Below are positions 1-6,580 of a stretch of DNA of 11,396 nucleotides, piece by piece (within the stretch, counting starts at the first letter, position 1; each line of letters opens with the position of its first letter). The notes under the pieces are model-generated. The model searched no databases and was not told the origin of the DNA. It saw only the letters and a program-made list of their open reading frames with translations. The DNA comes from DASXTB01 sp036505615 (GTDB lineage: Bacteria; Acidobacteriota; UBA6911; JACQSX01), in NCBI GenBank assembly GCA_036505615.1, contig DASXTB010000238.1, forward strand, positions 1-11,396. Direction: 5' to 3'. The position numbers were made by a program, and so were the translations under genes.

Positions 1-112
1 CTTTGAGGATCTTTTCGTACTCAGCGATGGCGTTCGGCAGTTTGCCTTGCTGGACGAATTTTTCCGCAACACTGAGAACTTTTTGCTTATTGAAACCAAA
101 ACCAAACGCCAT
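1..112 (-). CDS. Partial TPR-like protein, N-terminus only
   Basis: The minus strand from the CAT at 110-112 reads without stops to the window edge. It gives a 37-residue N-terminus beginning MAFGFGFNKQKVLSVAEKF and ending in a helix of the form GKLPNAIAEYEKILK. The pattern of small residues and the A-x-A-E-Y-E-K-I ending are typical of the first helix pair of a tetratricopeptide repeat, a protein-interaction scaffold. A GGAG lies about 11 bases before the ATG on that strand. The rest of the gene is outside the window, so neither domain count nor function can be given. It is transcribed away from everything else on the left side. Confidence 0.7.
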   Translation of the reverse strand, partial: MAFGFGFNKQKVLSVAEKFVQQGKLPNAIAEYEKILK

Positions 113-628
113 ATGAGTGCGGACTCCGGCTCCGGTTCTTCACCCACCCTGGAACGCTTCCTTCGGAAAGGCTCAAAGGACGGGATTGACCTTCTTCGTG
201 CGCGAGAAACCACTCGAAGCTGGTCGTCTGACAAGGGTTATTGTAAGGCTCGTTATCAAAAACCGTATGGTTACTAAGGGTTACCAAGAGGGAGTGTACG
301 AACGAGTTACCATCAAACCAGCACAGAAGCGCTGATAGAAAAGCATTCCGGTACAGATTTGTCGGGAGTGATATGCGACTAGGCCCGTGCCACTGCCGCG
401 AGAAGGAAAAACAAGAAGATGAGGAGTAGAGGTTTGGGCAGCTTGCGCATCACTTGCCAAACCATAATGCTCATTGCTCGAATCCTCCAGTCAGGGAACC
501 CGCGAATGAAGTAATCACCCAAGTTGCCGGACTAGAATATGGCATTATCACAATTGGGATTTCCCGTGTAGGTTAGCTGACCGGTAGGATTGTACGGCAA
601 ATAACAGAAAAGGGAAGTAAGTTCTTAT
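113..628. other. Gene-poor spacer between divergent genes
   Basis: This stretch separates the minus-strand TPR-like gene from the plus-strand selenoprotein gene. No conserved protein was recognised in either strand apart from a short hydrophobic minus-strand ORF (379-474). It must hold promoters for both neighbours, but no convincing -35/-10 pair stands out. A 12-base near-palindrome, GGTTAGCTGACC at 571-582, lies about 46 bases before the selenoprotein ATG and could be an operator; this is only a suggestion from symmetry. The sequence AAGGGAAG near 608-615 is a plausible ribosome binding site for the gene at 629. Confidence 0.5.
379..474 (-). CDS. Possible 31-residue membrane peptide or orphan signal peptide
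   Basis: On the minus strand an ATG at 472-474 is preceded by GGAGG at a workable distance (about 10 bases). It opens a 31-codon ORF ending in TAG at 379-381. The product has a basic N-terminal part (MRKLPK around residues 9-14), a strongly hydrophobic run of Leu, Ile and Phe (residues 16-27), and the ending A-V-A-R-A, a classic signal-peptidase recognition site placed directly before the stop codon. It is either a real single-pass small protein or the leftover signal peptide of a secreted protein whose mature part has been lost. In-frame reading past the TAG continues for only 21 codons. No family was recognised. Confidence 0.35.
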   Translation of the reverse strand: MSIMVWQVMRKLPKPLLLIFLFFLLAAVARA

Positions 629-1195
629 ATGACCTGGATTCGCACCATCCCCATGGCGGAAGCTGACGACAAGCTTCGCCACGCAATTGAAAGTCAAAAG
701 GCTCTTTATCCCAAAGAGTACGCCACGCCGGTCCACCCTACAGAGGGTGGAGGCGCGCAGATTGTCGCTTCCCACAGCTTGATTCCGGACGCTTTGTATC
801 ACGCATTCGCGACTTTTGGCGTGCTGATGTCGCCTGAGCTCCCACTGAACCGGCGGCAACACGAAATGATCACCACCATGGTCTCGGTCACCAACCGGTG
901 TGTTTATTGAATTGAGTCTCACGCAGAGTTTCTGCGTCGGGTGACTTTGGACGAAAAGCTGGTGCAGGCTCTGGAAAAGGATTACACCACCGCCCCTATC
1001 ACGGTCCCAGAACGCGTGATGTTGGATTACGTAGTGAAGCTTACCAAGGATGCGACTAAGATTTGGAAGAATGACCACGATGGGCTTCGCGCGGTTGGCT
1101 TCGATGACCAGGCAATCCTGCAGATCACGCTGATTGCTTCGTGGTTCAACTACATCAATCGGGCGGCCGACGCACTCGGAGTCGGACGCGAATAG
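629..1195 (+). CDS. AhpD-like / carboxymuconolactone decarboxylase selenoprotein (CxxU), in-frame TGA read as Sec
   Basis: The frame opens at ATG 629 (MTWIRTIP, the usual N-terminus of 'peroxidase-related' AhpD-like proteins) and meets a single TGA at 908-910. It then continues in the same frame to TAG at 1193-1195. Read through, it gives 188 residues, normal for the family, with selenocysteine at residue 94. The motif C91-V-Y-U94-I-E-S-H98 matches the AhpD active site CxxCxxxH, with U replacing the resolving-side Cys. E79 lies 12 residues before C91, the same spacing as the proton-relay Glu of Mycobacterium AhpD (E118/C130/C133/H137). Post-TGA sequence is family-typical to the end (SWFNYINRAADALG). 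Expected role: thiol/selenol-dependent reduction of hydroperoxides in the cytoplasm. A SECIS-like hairpin follows the TGA. The next gene starts 48 bases downstream. A Cys-to-stop mutation or sequencing error is the alternative, made less likely by the hairpin and the intact downstream frame. Confidence 0.85.
908..942 (+). promoter_or_regulatory. UGA recoding site with bacterial SECIS-like hairpin
   Basis: TGA occupies 908-910. Seventeen bases later is the apex of a perfect inverted repeat: ACGCAGA (921-927), loop GTT (928-930), TCTGCGT (931-937). The stem extends below a C-C mismatch (920/938) by T919-G939, C918-G940, T917-G941 and G916-T942, all canonical or wobble pairs. Known bacterial SECIS elements lie inside the coding region just after the UGA. 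They have a short apical loop with a G in its first two positions, at roughly 16-37 bases from the UGA; all of these hold here. The element would be bound by the SelB elongation factor carrying Sec-tRNA. SelB, SelA, SelC and SelD genes are not in the window. Confidence 0.75.
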
Positions 1196-1243
1196 ATCAT
1201 CCTGAGTAACATAGACGTCAGCGATTGATGCGCTGAACGTTTC

Positions 1244-3763
1244 ATGGAGCGCCACTCTCTTCTCGAGTACTTCGATAACTTTCTCCAACTAGGGCGCGAG
1301 TCTGCCTACATTCAGCGTCGGGGGTACCGAACCGTTCGCTGGACCTATCGTCAGGTCGCCGAGACGGCATTCCAGTTTGCCCGTGAATTAGAGAAACGCG
1401 GAATAGAAAAAGGAGATCGTGTCCTGATCTGGGGACCGAACTCGGCGGAATGGGTGGCCACTTTTTTTGGCTGCGCGCTACGGGGAGTGATCGTTGCCCC
1501 CATGGACGATGCTGCCGCGCCGGATTTCGCCTTACGCGTCCATCAGCAGGTTAATGCGAAATTGCTGGTCTGCTCACGCCAGCATGCGCAGCCTTCCATT
1601 CCCGCGCTGATCCTGGAGGATCTGCCGAAAACGCTGGCCCACTATTCGTCTGTGCCTTTTGAACCAGCGGCGATCAACGCTCAAGATACTCTGGAGATCG
1701 TGTTCACCTCCGGAGCCACCGCCGAACCTAAAGGTGTCGTAATCACGCACGGAAATGTTCTTACCAACATCGAGCCTCTGGAAACCGAAATCCGCAAATA
1801 TATGAAATATGAACGGCTTGTCCATCCCATTCGTTTTCTGAATCTTCTACCGTTAAGTCATGTATTCGGACAGTTCCTGGGAATTTTTCTGCCCCAACTG
1901 ATGGGGGCGACCGTCATCTTTCACGACATACTCAATCCTTCTGAGGTGATCGCTGTCATCCGGCGGCAGCGCGTGTCGGTGCTTGTCGCGGTACCACGCC
2001 TGTTGCAATCGTTGAAAGAGAAAATCGAACACAATCTTGAAGAGCAGGGGAAACTCGAAGATTTTGAAAGACGACTTGAGACGGCAAGAGGCAAGCCCTT
2101 CCTGCGGCGGTGGTGGATTTTGAGGAGCGTACATCGCCAGTTGGGATGGAAGTTCTGGGCGTTCATCTCGGGCGGTGCCGCTCTGGACGTTCAAACCGAG
2201 GAATTCTGGGGACGGCTAGGCTATGCGGTAATTCAAGGCTACGGTCTTACTGAGACGACTTCGATCATCAGCGTGAATCATCCATTTCGGCTGGGAAAAG
2301 GATCGATTGGAAAAGTGCTGGCGGGACGCGAAGTCAAACTGGCGCCGGACGGCGAAATCCTAGTGCGCGGAGGCGGTGTCGCAAGTGGTTACTGGCATGG
2401 CCGAGACCTACAGCCGATCGTCGGGGCTCAAGGCTGGTATCCCACCGGGGACATCGGCGAACTCGACGCGGAAGGCAATCTGTATTTCAAAGGACGAAAG
2501 AAAGATGTCATTGTTACCCCCGCCGGAATGAATGTGTATCCCGAAGATTTGGAAGCTGCACTCCTTCGGCAACCGGAGGTGAGACTTTGCGTCGTGATCC
2601 CGCTGCCGCGCAACGGAAACGCTGAAGCTTGTGCAGTGCTGATTTTGCGGGATCGAGACCTCGACCCCGCTCCCATCGTGAAACGCGCCAACGAAAGGTT
2701 GGCCGAGTATCAGCGGATAAATTCCTGGTTCGTGTGGCCGGAGAAAGACTTTCCACGTACGTCCACCCAGAAGCCGCGCACAAATTTGATTCAGCAAACC
2801 GTGCAGGCTGAGATGACGAATAAAGCCAGCGATCATGGGATTGCCGGCCCCTTGCGGGAGCTGATCGCGCGGGTTAGTCGCCACTCCGGCTCTGAACTGT
2901 CCCCCCAAGCCAATTTGGAAACCGATCTGAATCTCAGTTCACTCGATCGGGTCGAACTACTCGGCGCATTGGAGGATCGATACCAAATTGATCTGAGCGA
3001 AACCCGGTTTGCAGCCGTCAATACATTAGGGGATGTGGAGCGCATACTGCACGGTCAGATTCCCTCCCGGGCGCGATACCACTATCCACGCTGGGTGCAG
3101 CGCTGGCCAGTGACGTGGATCAGGCTGGCCGCGCATTATCTGTTGCTTCGTCCGGCGATTTTTCTGCTGGGGTGTCCTCGCGTTGAAGGACGAGAGAACC
3201 TGATTGGTGTACAGGGGCCGGTGCTGGTCATCTGCAATCACATTAGCGATGTGGATGTTGGTTTCGTTTTGACCGCTCTTCCGGCTCGCATTCGACATAG
3301 GCTGGCGACGGCAACCGGCGGTGAGGCCCTCGAAGCATTACGCACTCCGCCATCGTCCAGAAATTTCCTGCTCAAGTTGTGGGATCGAGTGAATTGGGTG
3401 TCGGGCGTTTCTTTGTTGAATTTGTTTCCCTTACCCCGGGAAGCAGGATTCCGGGAGAGCTTCGCCTTCGCGGGCGAGTTGGTCGATCGTGGGGATAGCG
3501 TGCTGGTTTTTCCCGAAGGACATCACACTACGGATGGCAGGATACGTCCGTTTCGCTCGGGCATCGGCTTATTGGCGAATAATCTCGGGATACCGATCGT
3601 TCCCCTGCGTATCAAGGGATTGTTTGAACTGAAGCACGCTGGAAAGAGGCTTGCTCGACCATATACCGTTAGCGTGAAGATAGGTCCGCCAGTTCGCTTT
3701 CCACAGGGCAGCGATCCTGCATGGATTGCAGGTGAGCTGCAAAAGAACCTGGAAGAATTGTGA
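1244..3763 (+). CDS. Fused acyl-CoA/ACP synthetase - acyl carrier domain - PlsC-like 1-acylglycerophosphate-type acyltransferase
   Basis: This 839-residue protein has three domains. Residues 1-520 are an AMP-forming acyl-activating enzyme. It has a P-loop variant TSGATAEPKG (155-164, Ala for the usual second Thr), QGYGLTETT (331-339), GWYPTGD (397-403), a GRKKD hinge (417-421), and a late catalytic Lys in FPRTSTQK (K510; TQK instead of the usual TGK). Residues 530-605 form an acyl carrier domain with LSSLDRVELL, S566 being the likely phosphopantetheine serine. Residues 625-839 are a PlsC-type acyltransferase with the NHISDVD block (H666, D671; HX4D) and FPEG (756-759). The protein probably activates a free fatty acid, loads it on its own carrier domain and transfers it to a lysophospholipid or glycerophosphate. 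E. coli Aas joins the two enzyme activities in the opposite order and lacks the internal carrier. ATG 1244 is the first start after an in-frame stop; its ribosome binding site is weak, suggesting coupling to the upstream selenoprotein gene. Confidence 0.85.
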   Translation: MERHSLLEYFDNFLQLGRESAYIQRRGYRTVRWTYRQVAETAFQFARELEKRGIEKGDRVLIWGPNSAEWVATFFGCALRGVIVAPMDDAAAPDFALRVHQQVNAKLLVCSRQHAQPSIPALILEDLPKTLAHYSSVPFEPAAINAQDTLEIVFTSGATAEPKGVVITHGNVLTNIEPLETEIRKYMKYERLVHPIRFLNLLPLSHVFGQFLGIFLPQLMGATVIFHDILNPSEVIAVIRRQRVSVLVAVPRLLQSLKEKIEHNLEEQGKLEDFERRLETARGKPFLRRWWILRSVHRQLGWKFWAFISGGAALDVQTEEFWGRLGYAVIQGYGLTETTSIISVNHPFRLGKGSIGKVLAGREVKLAPDGEILVRGGGVASGYWHGRDLQPIVGAQGWYPTGDIGELDAEGNLYFKGRKKDVIVTPAGMNVYPEDLEAALLRQPEVRLCVVIPLPRNGNAEACAVLILRDRDLDPAPIVKRANERLAEYQRINSWFVWPEKDFPRTSTQKPRTNLIQQTVQAEMTNKASDHGIAGPLRELIARVSRHSGSELSPQANLETDLNLSSLDRVELLGALEDRYQIDLSETRFAAVNTLGDVERILHGQIPSRARYHYPRWVQRWPVTWIRLAAHYLLLRPAIFLLGCPRVEGRENLIGVQGPVLVICNHISDVDVGFVLTALPARIRHRLATATGGEALEALRTPPSSRNFLLKLWDRVNWVSGVSLLNLFPLPREAGFRESFAFAGELVDRGDSVLVFPEGHHTTDGRIRPFRSGIGLLANNLGIPIVPLRIKGLFELKHAGKRLARPYTVSVKIGPPVRFPQGSDPAWIAGELQKNLEEL

Positions 3764-3886
3764 GCTGCCTGGCTGTTTATCATTCATGTCCCAGCCGTGA
3801 AAACCTTGGTACATCCCCTGCATCCAATCGAACCGGTCATATAGAATTTCTATTCATCGACCATAATCCACCGGAGGTTACGACAC

Positions 3887-4291
3887 ATGCGTTTCGATTT
3901 GAGGCAGTCTGCCCGAGCAGTGATTGCGTGCGTTCTGGTCACGATTTTCTCGGTTCCCCCCAGCCTGCTGGCGCAGACCCATGTGGTGAGTCCCGCGGAT
4001 CTGCAGAAAGAGTTGATTAGCGCCACTCAGCGACGTGAGCTGAACGTGGAGAGAGTCAGAGAGTTCTTGTCATCCGAAATGGCGCAAAAGGCTTTGAAGA
4101 CTGCGCACATGAATCCGGAACAAGTGAAAACCGGGGTGGCGTCTCTGAGTGATGCCGAACTCGCCCAGCTGGCTTCGCGAGCGGAGAAGGCGCAAGCTGA
4201 TTTTGTGGCCGGCACTCTGAGCGACCGGGATCTGCTGCTTATCATTCTCGGTATCGCAGCGTTAGTTCTGATCATTATTGCAGTCCGATAA
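3887..4291 (+). CDS. PA2779-like small exported membrane protein
   Basis: The 134-residue product starts with a signal peptide or first membrane segment (residues 10-30, ending SLLAQ). A charged, mostly helical middle follows (38-112), with the pattern MNPEQVKTGVASLSDAEL around 75-92. The C-terminus is a hydrophobic membrane segment (LLLIILGIAALVLIIIAV, about 116-133). Length, layout and the sequence before the terminal helix resemble the Pseudomonas PA2779 family (function unknown), which is commonly found beside a PA2778-type cysteine peptidase, as here. A strong GGAGG lies 9 bases before the ATG. The next gene's ATG begins 10 bases after the stop. It may be the substrate or membrane partner of that peptidase, but this is inference from pairing only. 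Confidence 0.75.
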   Translation: MRFDLRQSARAVIACVLVTIFSVPPSLLAQTHVVSPADLQKELISATQRRELNVERVREFLSSEMAQKALKTAHMNPEQVKTGVASLSDAELAQLASRAEKAQADFVAGTLSDRDLLLIILGIAALVLIIIAVR

Positions 4292-4301
4292 AACTATTCG
4301 C

Positions 4302-4859
4302 ATGCTCCGCCACTTTTCAATAACGCTGGGGATGCTGTTGTGCCTATGCAATCTGGCAGTTGCCGCGGACGGTTCAGGGCTGTGGCTCGATGTTCCGTTT
4401 GTCAAACAAGAGAAGAACGGGTGCGGCGCTGCAAGTATCGCCATGGTGACGCAGTACTGGATGCTCCGGCAGGGCCGGACAGTGTCTCCGAGTTCGGATG
4501 CAATTCAGATCCAACGCACTCTGTATTCCGGCCATGCCCACGGTATCTATGCCTCAGATCTGGAGCACTATCTGCAACAACGGGGCTTCCGTACTTTTGC
4601 CTTCCGAGGGGACTGGACCGATTTGAAACAACAATTGGAGAAGGGGCGACCTCTGATTGTCGCGCTGAAGCCTGACTCGGGTAACATTCCATTGCATTAT
4701 GTGGTCGTAGCCGGACTTGACTGGGAACAAGGGCTGGTGATGGTGAATGATCCAGCCCAGCGCAAGTTGCTCAAGCAAGATCGGTCGAGCTTCGAACGGG
4801 AGTGGAGCGCCGCTGGAAAATGGACCTTGCTGGCACTGCCGCAACCCGACATCCGCTAA
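4302..4859 (+). CDS. PA2778-like C39-type cysteine peptidase, exported
   Basis: From ATG 4302 the product has 185 residues with an N-terminal signal peptide (MLRHFSITLGMLLCLCNLAVA). The papain-like C39 peptidase core shows Q36 (oxyanion), catalytic Cys41 in NGCGAASIAMV, His132 in LHYVVVAG and Asp150 in VNDPA, so the triad appears complete. Standard C39 domains sit at the N-terminus of ABC exporters and cut double-glycine leaders in the cytoplasm. This one is free-standing and exported, so its substrate must be in the envelope. PA2778-family proteins often carry TPR repeats after the peptidase; here the TPR part is encoded by the next gene, which overlaps its 3' end. A TTG at 4278 would extend the protein by 8 residues and overlap the previous gene, but would push charged residues into the signal peptide, so ATG 4302 is preferred. 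Confidence 0.75.
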   Translation: MLRHFSITLGMLLCLCNLAVAADGSGLWLDVPFVKQEKNGCGAASIAMVTQYWMLRQGRTVSPSSDAIQIQRTLYSGHAHGIYASDLEHYLQQRGFRTFAFRGDWTDLKQQLEKGRPLIVALKPDSGNIPLHYVVVAGLDWEQGLVMVNDPAQRKLLKQDRSSFEREWSAAGKWTLLALPQPDIR

Positions 4860-6541
4860 TTCGAATCGCTGCCTTTTTGGTCTTGCTCATCTGTTGTCCC
4901 GCCGGAATGGGACAAGCCGTTCCCGTAGATCCCGAAATTGCTCGCGCGAAAGAACTGCTTGCCCAGGAACGCTGGCAAGAGATTGTCAACCTGGCTCAAT
5001 CCATCCCTGCTCCATCGGCCGAATTCGACTTTTACTTAGGAACTGCGCTGGCGCGGCTTGGCCGATTGGAGGATGCCCGCCAGGCCTTTCAGGCCGGAGC
5101 ACGATCACGTCCATCAGATGAACGCTTCTCCCTGGAATTGGCGGGAGTTGCTTTCAAACAAAAACTGTACCCCGAAGCTGCTCGATACTTGCATCGCGCG
5201 CTTGAACTGGCTCCCAGCGATTCATATGCCAACGATTTCCTCGGGACTGTCTATTTTCTTCAAGGCAATCTTGACGCAGCGCTCAAGTACTGGAATCGCG
5301 TAGGTAAGCCTCAGATCGCGGAGATCCGTGCGGAACCAACGCCGCGACTGGATCCGGTGCTCCTGGATCGCGCTTTCGCATTCTCACAAGCGAGCACGCT
5401 GCGACTTGGAGACTTGCATACTACACAAGCGCGTATTGACGCACTGGGAATTTTTCCCTCCTACCACTTCGATCTCCAAGCGCGTGAGGATGGCAAATTC
5501 TCTCTGCTCTTTCGGAACCACGAGAAAAATGGTTGGGGACGGAATAAATGGGAAGGACTGATCCTGCTCTTTCGGGGACTGCCCTGGCAGAGCATCAATC
5601 CCGAGTTCTACAACCTGCGACATCGCGCGATAAACCTGGTGTCTATGTGGCGCTGGGATGCGGAAAAACGAAGAGCGCTCGCCGTTCTCTCGGCGCCTTT
5701 GGGCGGCAAGCCGGGCCGGGAGTACGGGATCAGTCTCGACCTGCGCAGCGAAAACTGGAACATCCGCGATTCGTTTTCAGGGCCGGCGCCGCTTCTCGGC
5801 AGCTTGAATCTGCGCCGGGAAGCAATCGGTGCGCAGTTTGCGTACGTTGTCAGCGGTCGTTGGAATTGGTCTGCCGCAGGCGAGTTCTCTCATCGAGACT
5901 TTCGCAGCGTGATCCCGGGAGTTGCTCTCAGCCCGTACCTACTCGCCCGAGGTTATCAGCTCAAACAACTGGCGCAGGTCGGCGCAGAAATCTGGCAGCT
6001 CCCAGAAAAAAGAATCACGCTCAAGGGCAGCCTCTCTTCCGAGGCTGGACGAATCTGGTCGCAACCGGGACATGCGTTCTTTAAGCTGCGACCGTCGCTC
6101 AGATTCCACTGGTTCCCGCTGTCCCAAAGCGACGACTATGAAATCGAACACCAGATACGCGCAGGCAAAACTTTTGGAGATGTCCCCTTCGATGAACTGT
6201 TCATGTTGGGTTGGGGTTCAGACACTGATCTACTGATGCGTGGGCACATCGTGACCCGTGACGGCAGGAAGGGTAGCGGTCCTTTAGGACACAACTATTT
6301 CCTTTCGAATTGGGAGGCCGACAAGAATGTTTATCGAAATGGGCTGCTCAACCTGAAGCTTGGACCATCTGTGGATACGGGCACGGTTACAGCCTCATTG
6401 GCAGGACTCGGTTCCCACAAGTGGTTGTGGGACGTCGGCGCCCAAGTTAAGGCTCGCGTGCTTGGCTTCGGAGTTGTCCTCTCCTACGGGAAAGACCTCC
6501 GCTCTGGCAACAATGCTTGGTGGGTGTCGATGCTGCGATGA
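4820..6541 (+). CDS. TPR protein with POTRA-like segment and Omp85-like outer-membrane beta-barrel
   Basis: The 573-residue product begins with a signal peptide (hydrophobic stretch AAFLVLLICCPAGMGQA, about 17-33). Three or so tetratricopeptide repeats follow (about 37-165; for example DARQAFQAGARSRPSDERF and EAARYLHRALELAPSD). Residues about 192-235 (LRLGDLHTTQARIDALGIFP...FDLQARED) have the shape of a POTRA domain. The remaining roughly 340 residues alternate polar and aromatic/hydrophobic positions like a beta-barrel. They carry Omp85-like late motifs: LMRGH near the canonical L-R-G-Y site, an SNWEA strand, GPSVDTG, DVGAQVKAR and a terminal LSYGKDLRSGNNAWW. It would sit in the outer membrane with its TPRs in the periplasm. 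The start overlaps the peptidase gene by 40 bases; GTG 4802 is a possible earlier start. The Omp85 assignment is from motif memory and is less certain than the TPRs. Confidence 0.7.
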   Translation: MDLAGTAATRHPLIRIAAFLVLLICCPAGMGQAVPVDPEIARAKELLAQERWQEIVNLAQSIPAPSAEFDFYLGTALARLGRLEDARQAFQAGARSRPSDERFSLELAGVAFKQKLYPEAARYLHRALELAPSDSYANDFLGTVYFLQGNLDAALKYWNRVGKPQIAEIRAEPTPRLDPVLLDRAFAFSQASTLRLGDLHTTQARIDALGIFPSYHFDLQAREDGKFSLLFRNHEKNGWGRNKWEGLILLFRGLPWQSINPEFYNLRHRAINLVSMWRWDAEKRRALAVLSAPLGGKPGREYGISLDLRSENWNIRDSFSGPAPLLGSLNLRREAIGAQFAYVVSGRWNWSAAGEFSHRDFRSVIPGVALSPYLLARGYQLKQLAQVGAEIWQLPEKRITLKGSLSSEAGRIWSQPGHAFFKLRPSLRFHWFPLSQSDDYEIEHQIRAGKTFGDVPFDELFMLGWGSDTDLLMRGHIVTRDGRKGSGPLGHNYFLSNWEADKNVYRNGLLNLKLGPSVDTGTVTASLAGLGSHKWLWDVGAQVKARVLGFGVVLSYGKDLRSGNNAWWVSMLR

Positions 6542-6566
6542 ATGGCTCATAGGCCGGCGAGTTGGC

Positions 6567-6572
6567 TATAAT
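6567..6572 (+). promoter_or_regulatory. TATAAT -10 box 8 bases before the SOD start codon
   Basis: A perfect TATAAT lies eight bases upstream of ATG 6581, with no recognisable -35 at the right distance. Transcription starting about seven bases downstream would begin at or within a base or two of the ATG, giving a leaderless mRNA. Consistent with this, no Shine-Dalgarno sequence precedes the start codon. The box overlaps the end of a short intergenic gap, so it could let the SOD gene be expressed apart from the envelope genes before it. Confidence 0.4.
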
Positions 6573-6580
6573 GGTTGCCC

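Noticed and set aside
236..310. Five GTTAC/GTTAT words in about 70 bases
   Set aside because: Spacings are irregular (15, 18, 10, 26) and flanks differ, so neither a repeat array nor an operator set is supported.
941..1195. Separate 84-residue ORF from GTG 941
   Set aside because: It is in the same frame as the upstream ORF, lacks the active site and has no ribosome binding site. It is better explained as the C-terminal part of the selenoprotein.
548..1288. 246-residue open frame on the minus strand across the selenoprotein gene
   Set aside because: It is antisense to a clear family member, with no recognisable motifs or ribosome binding site; a shadow frame.
2408..2908. 166-residue minus-strand open frame inside the acyl-activating/acyltransferase fusion
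   Set aside because: It is antisense to a well-supported domain region and shows no protein-like features of its own.
3764..3886. Promoter before the PA2779-like gene (TATAGA at 3840-3845)
   Set aside because: There is no -35 partner at the right spacing, so it is too weak to list as a feature.
4278..4301. TTG start for the C39-like peptidase
   Set aside because: It would overlap the previous gene and place charged residues before the signal peptide; ATG 4302 gives a normal signal peptide.
5548..6084. 178-residue plus-strand open frame inside the TPR/barrel gene
   Set aside because: It is rich in Arg, Ser and Pro, typical of a shifted frame in GC-rich DNA, and overlaps a coherent coding frame.
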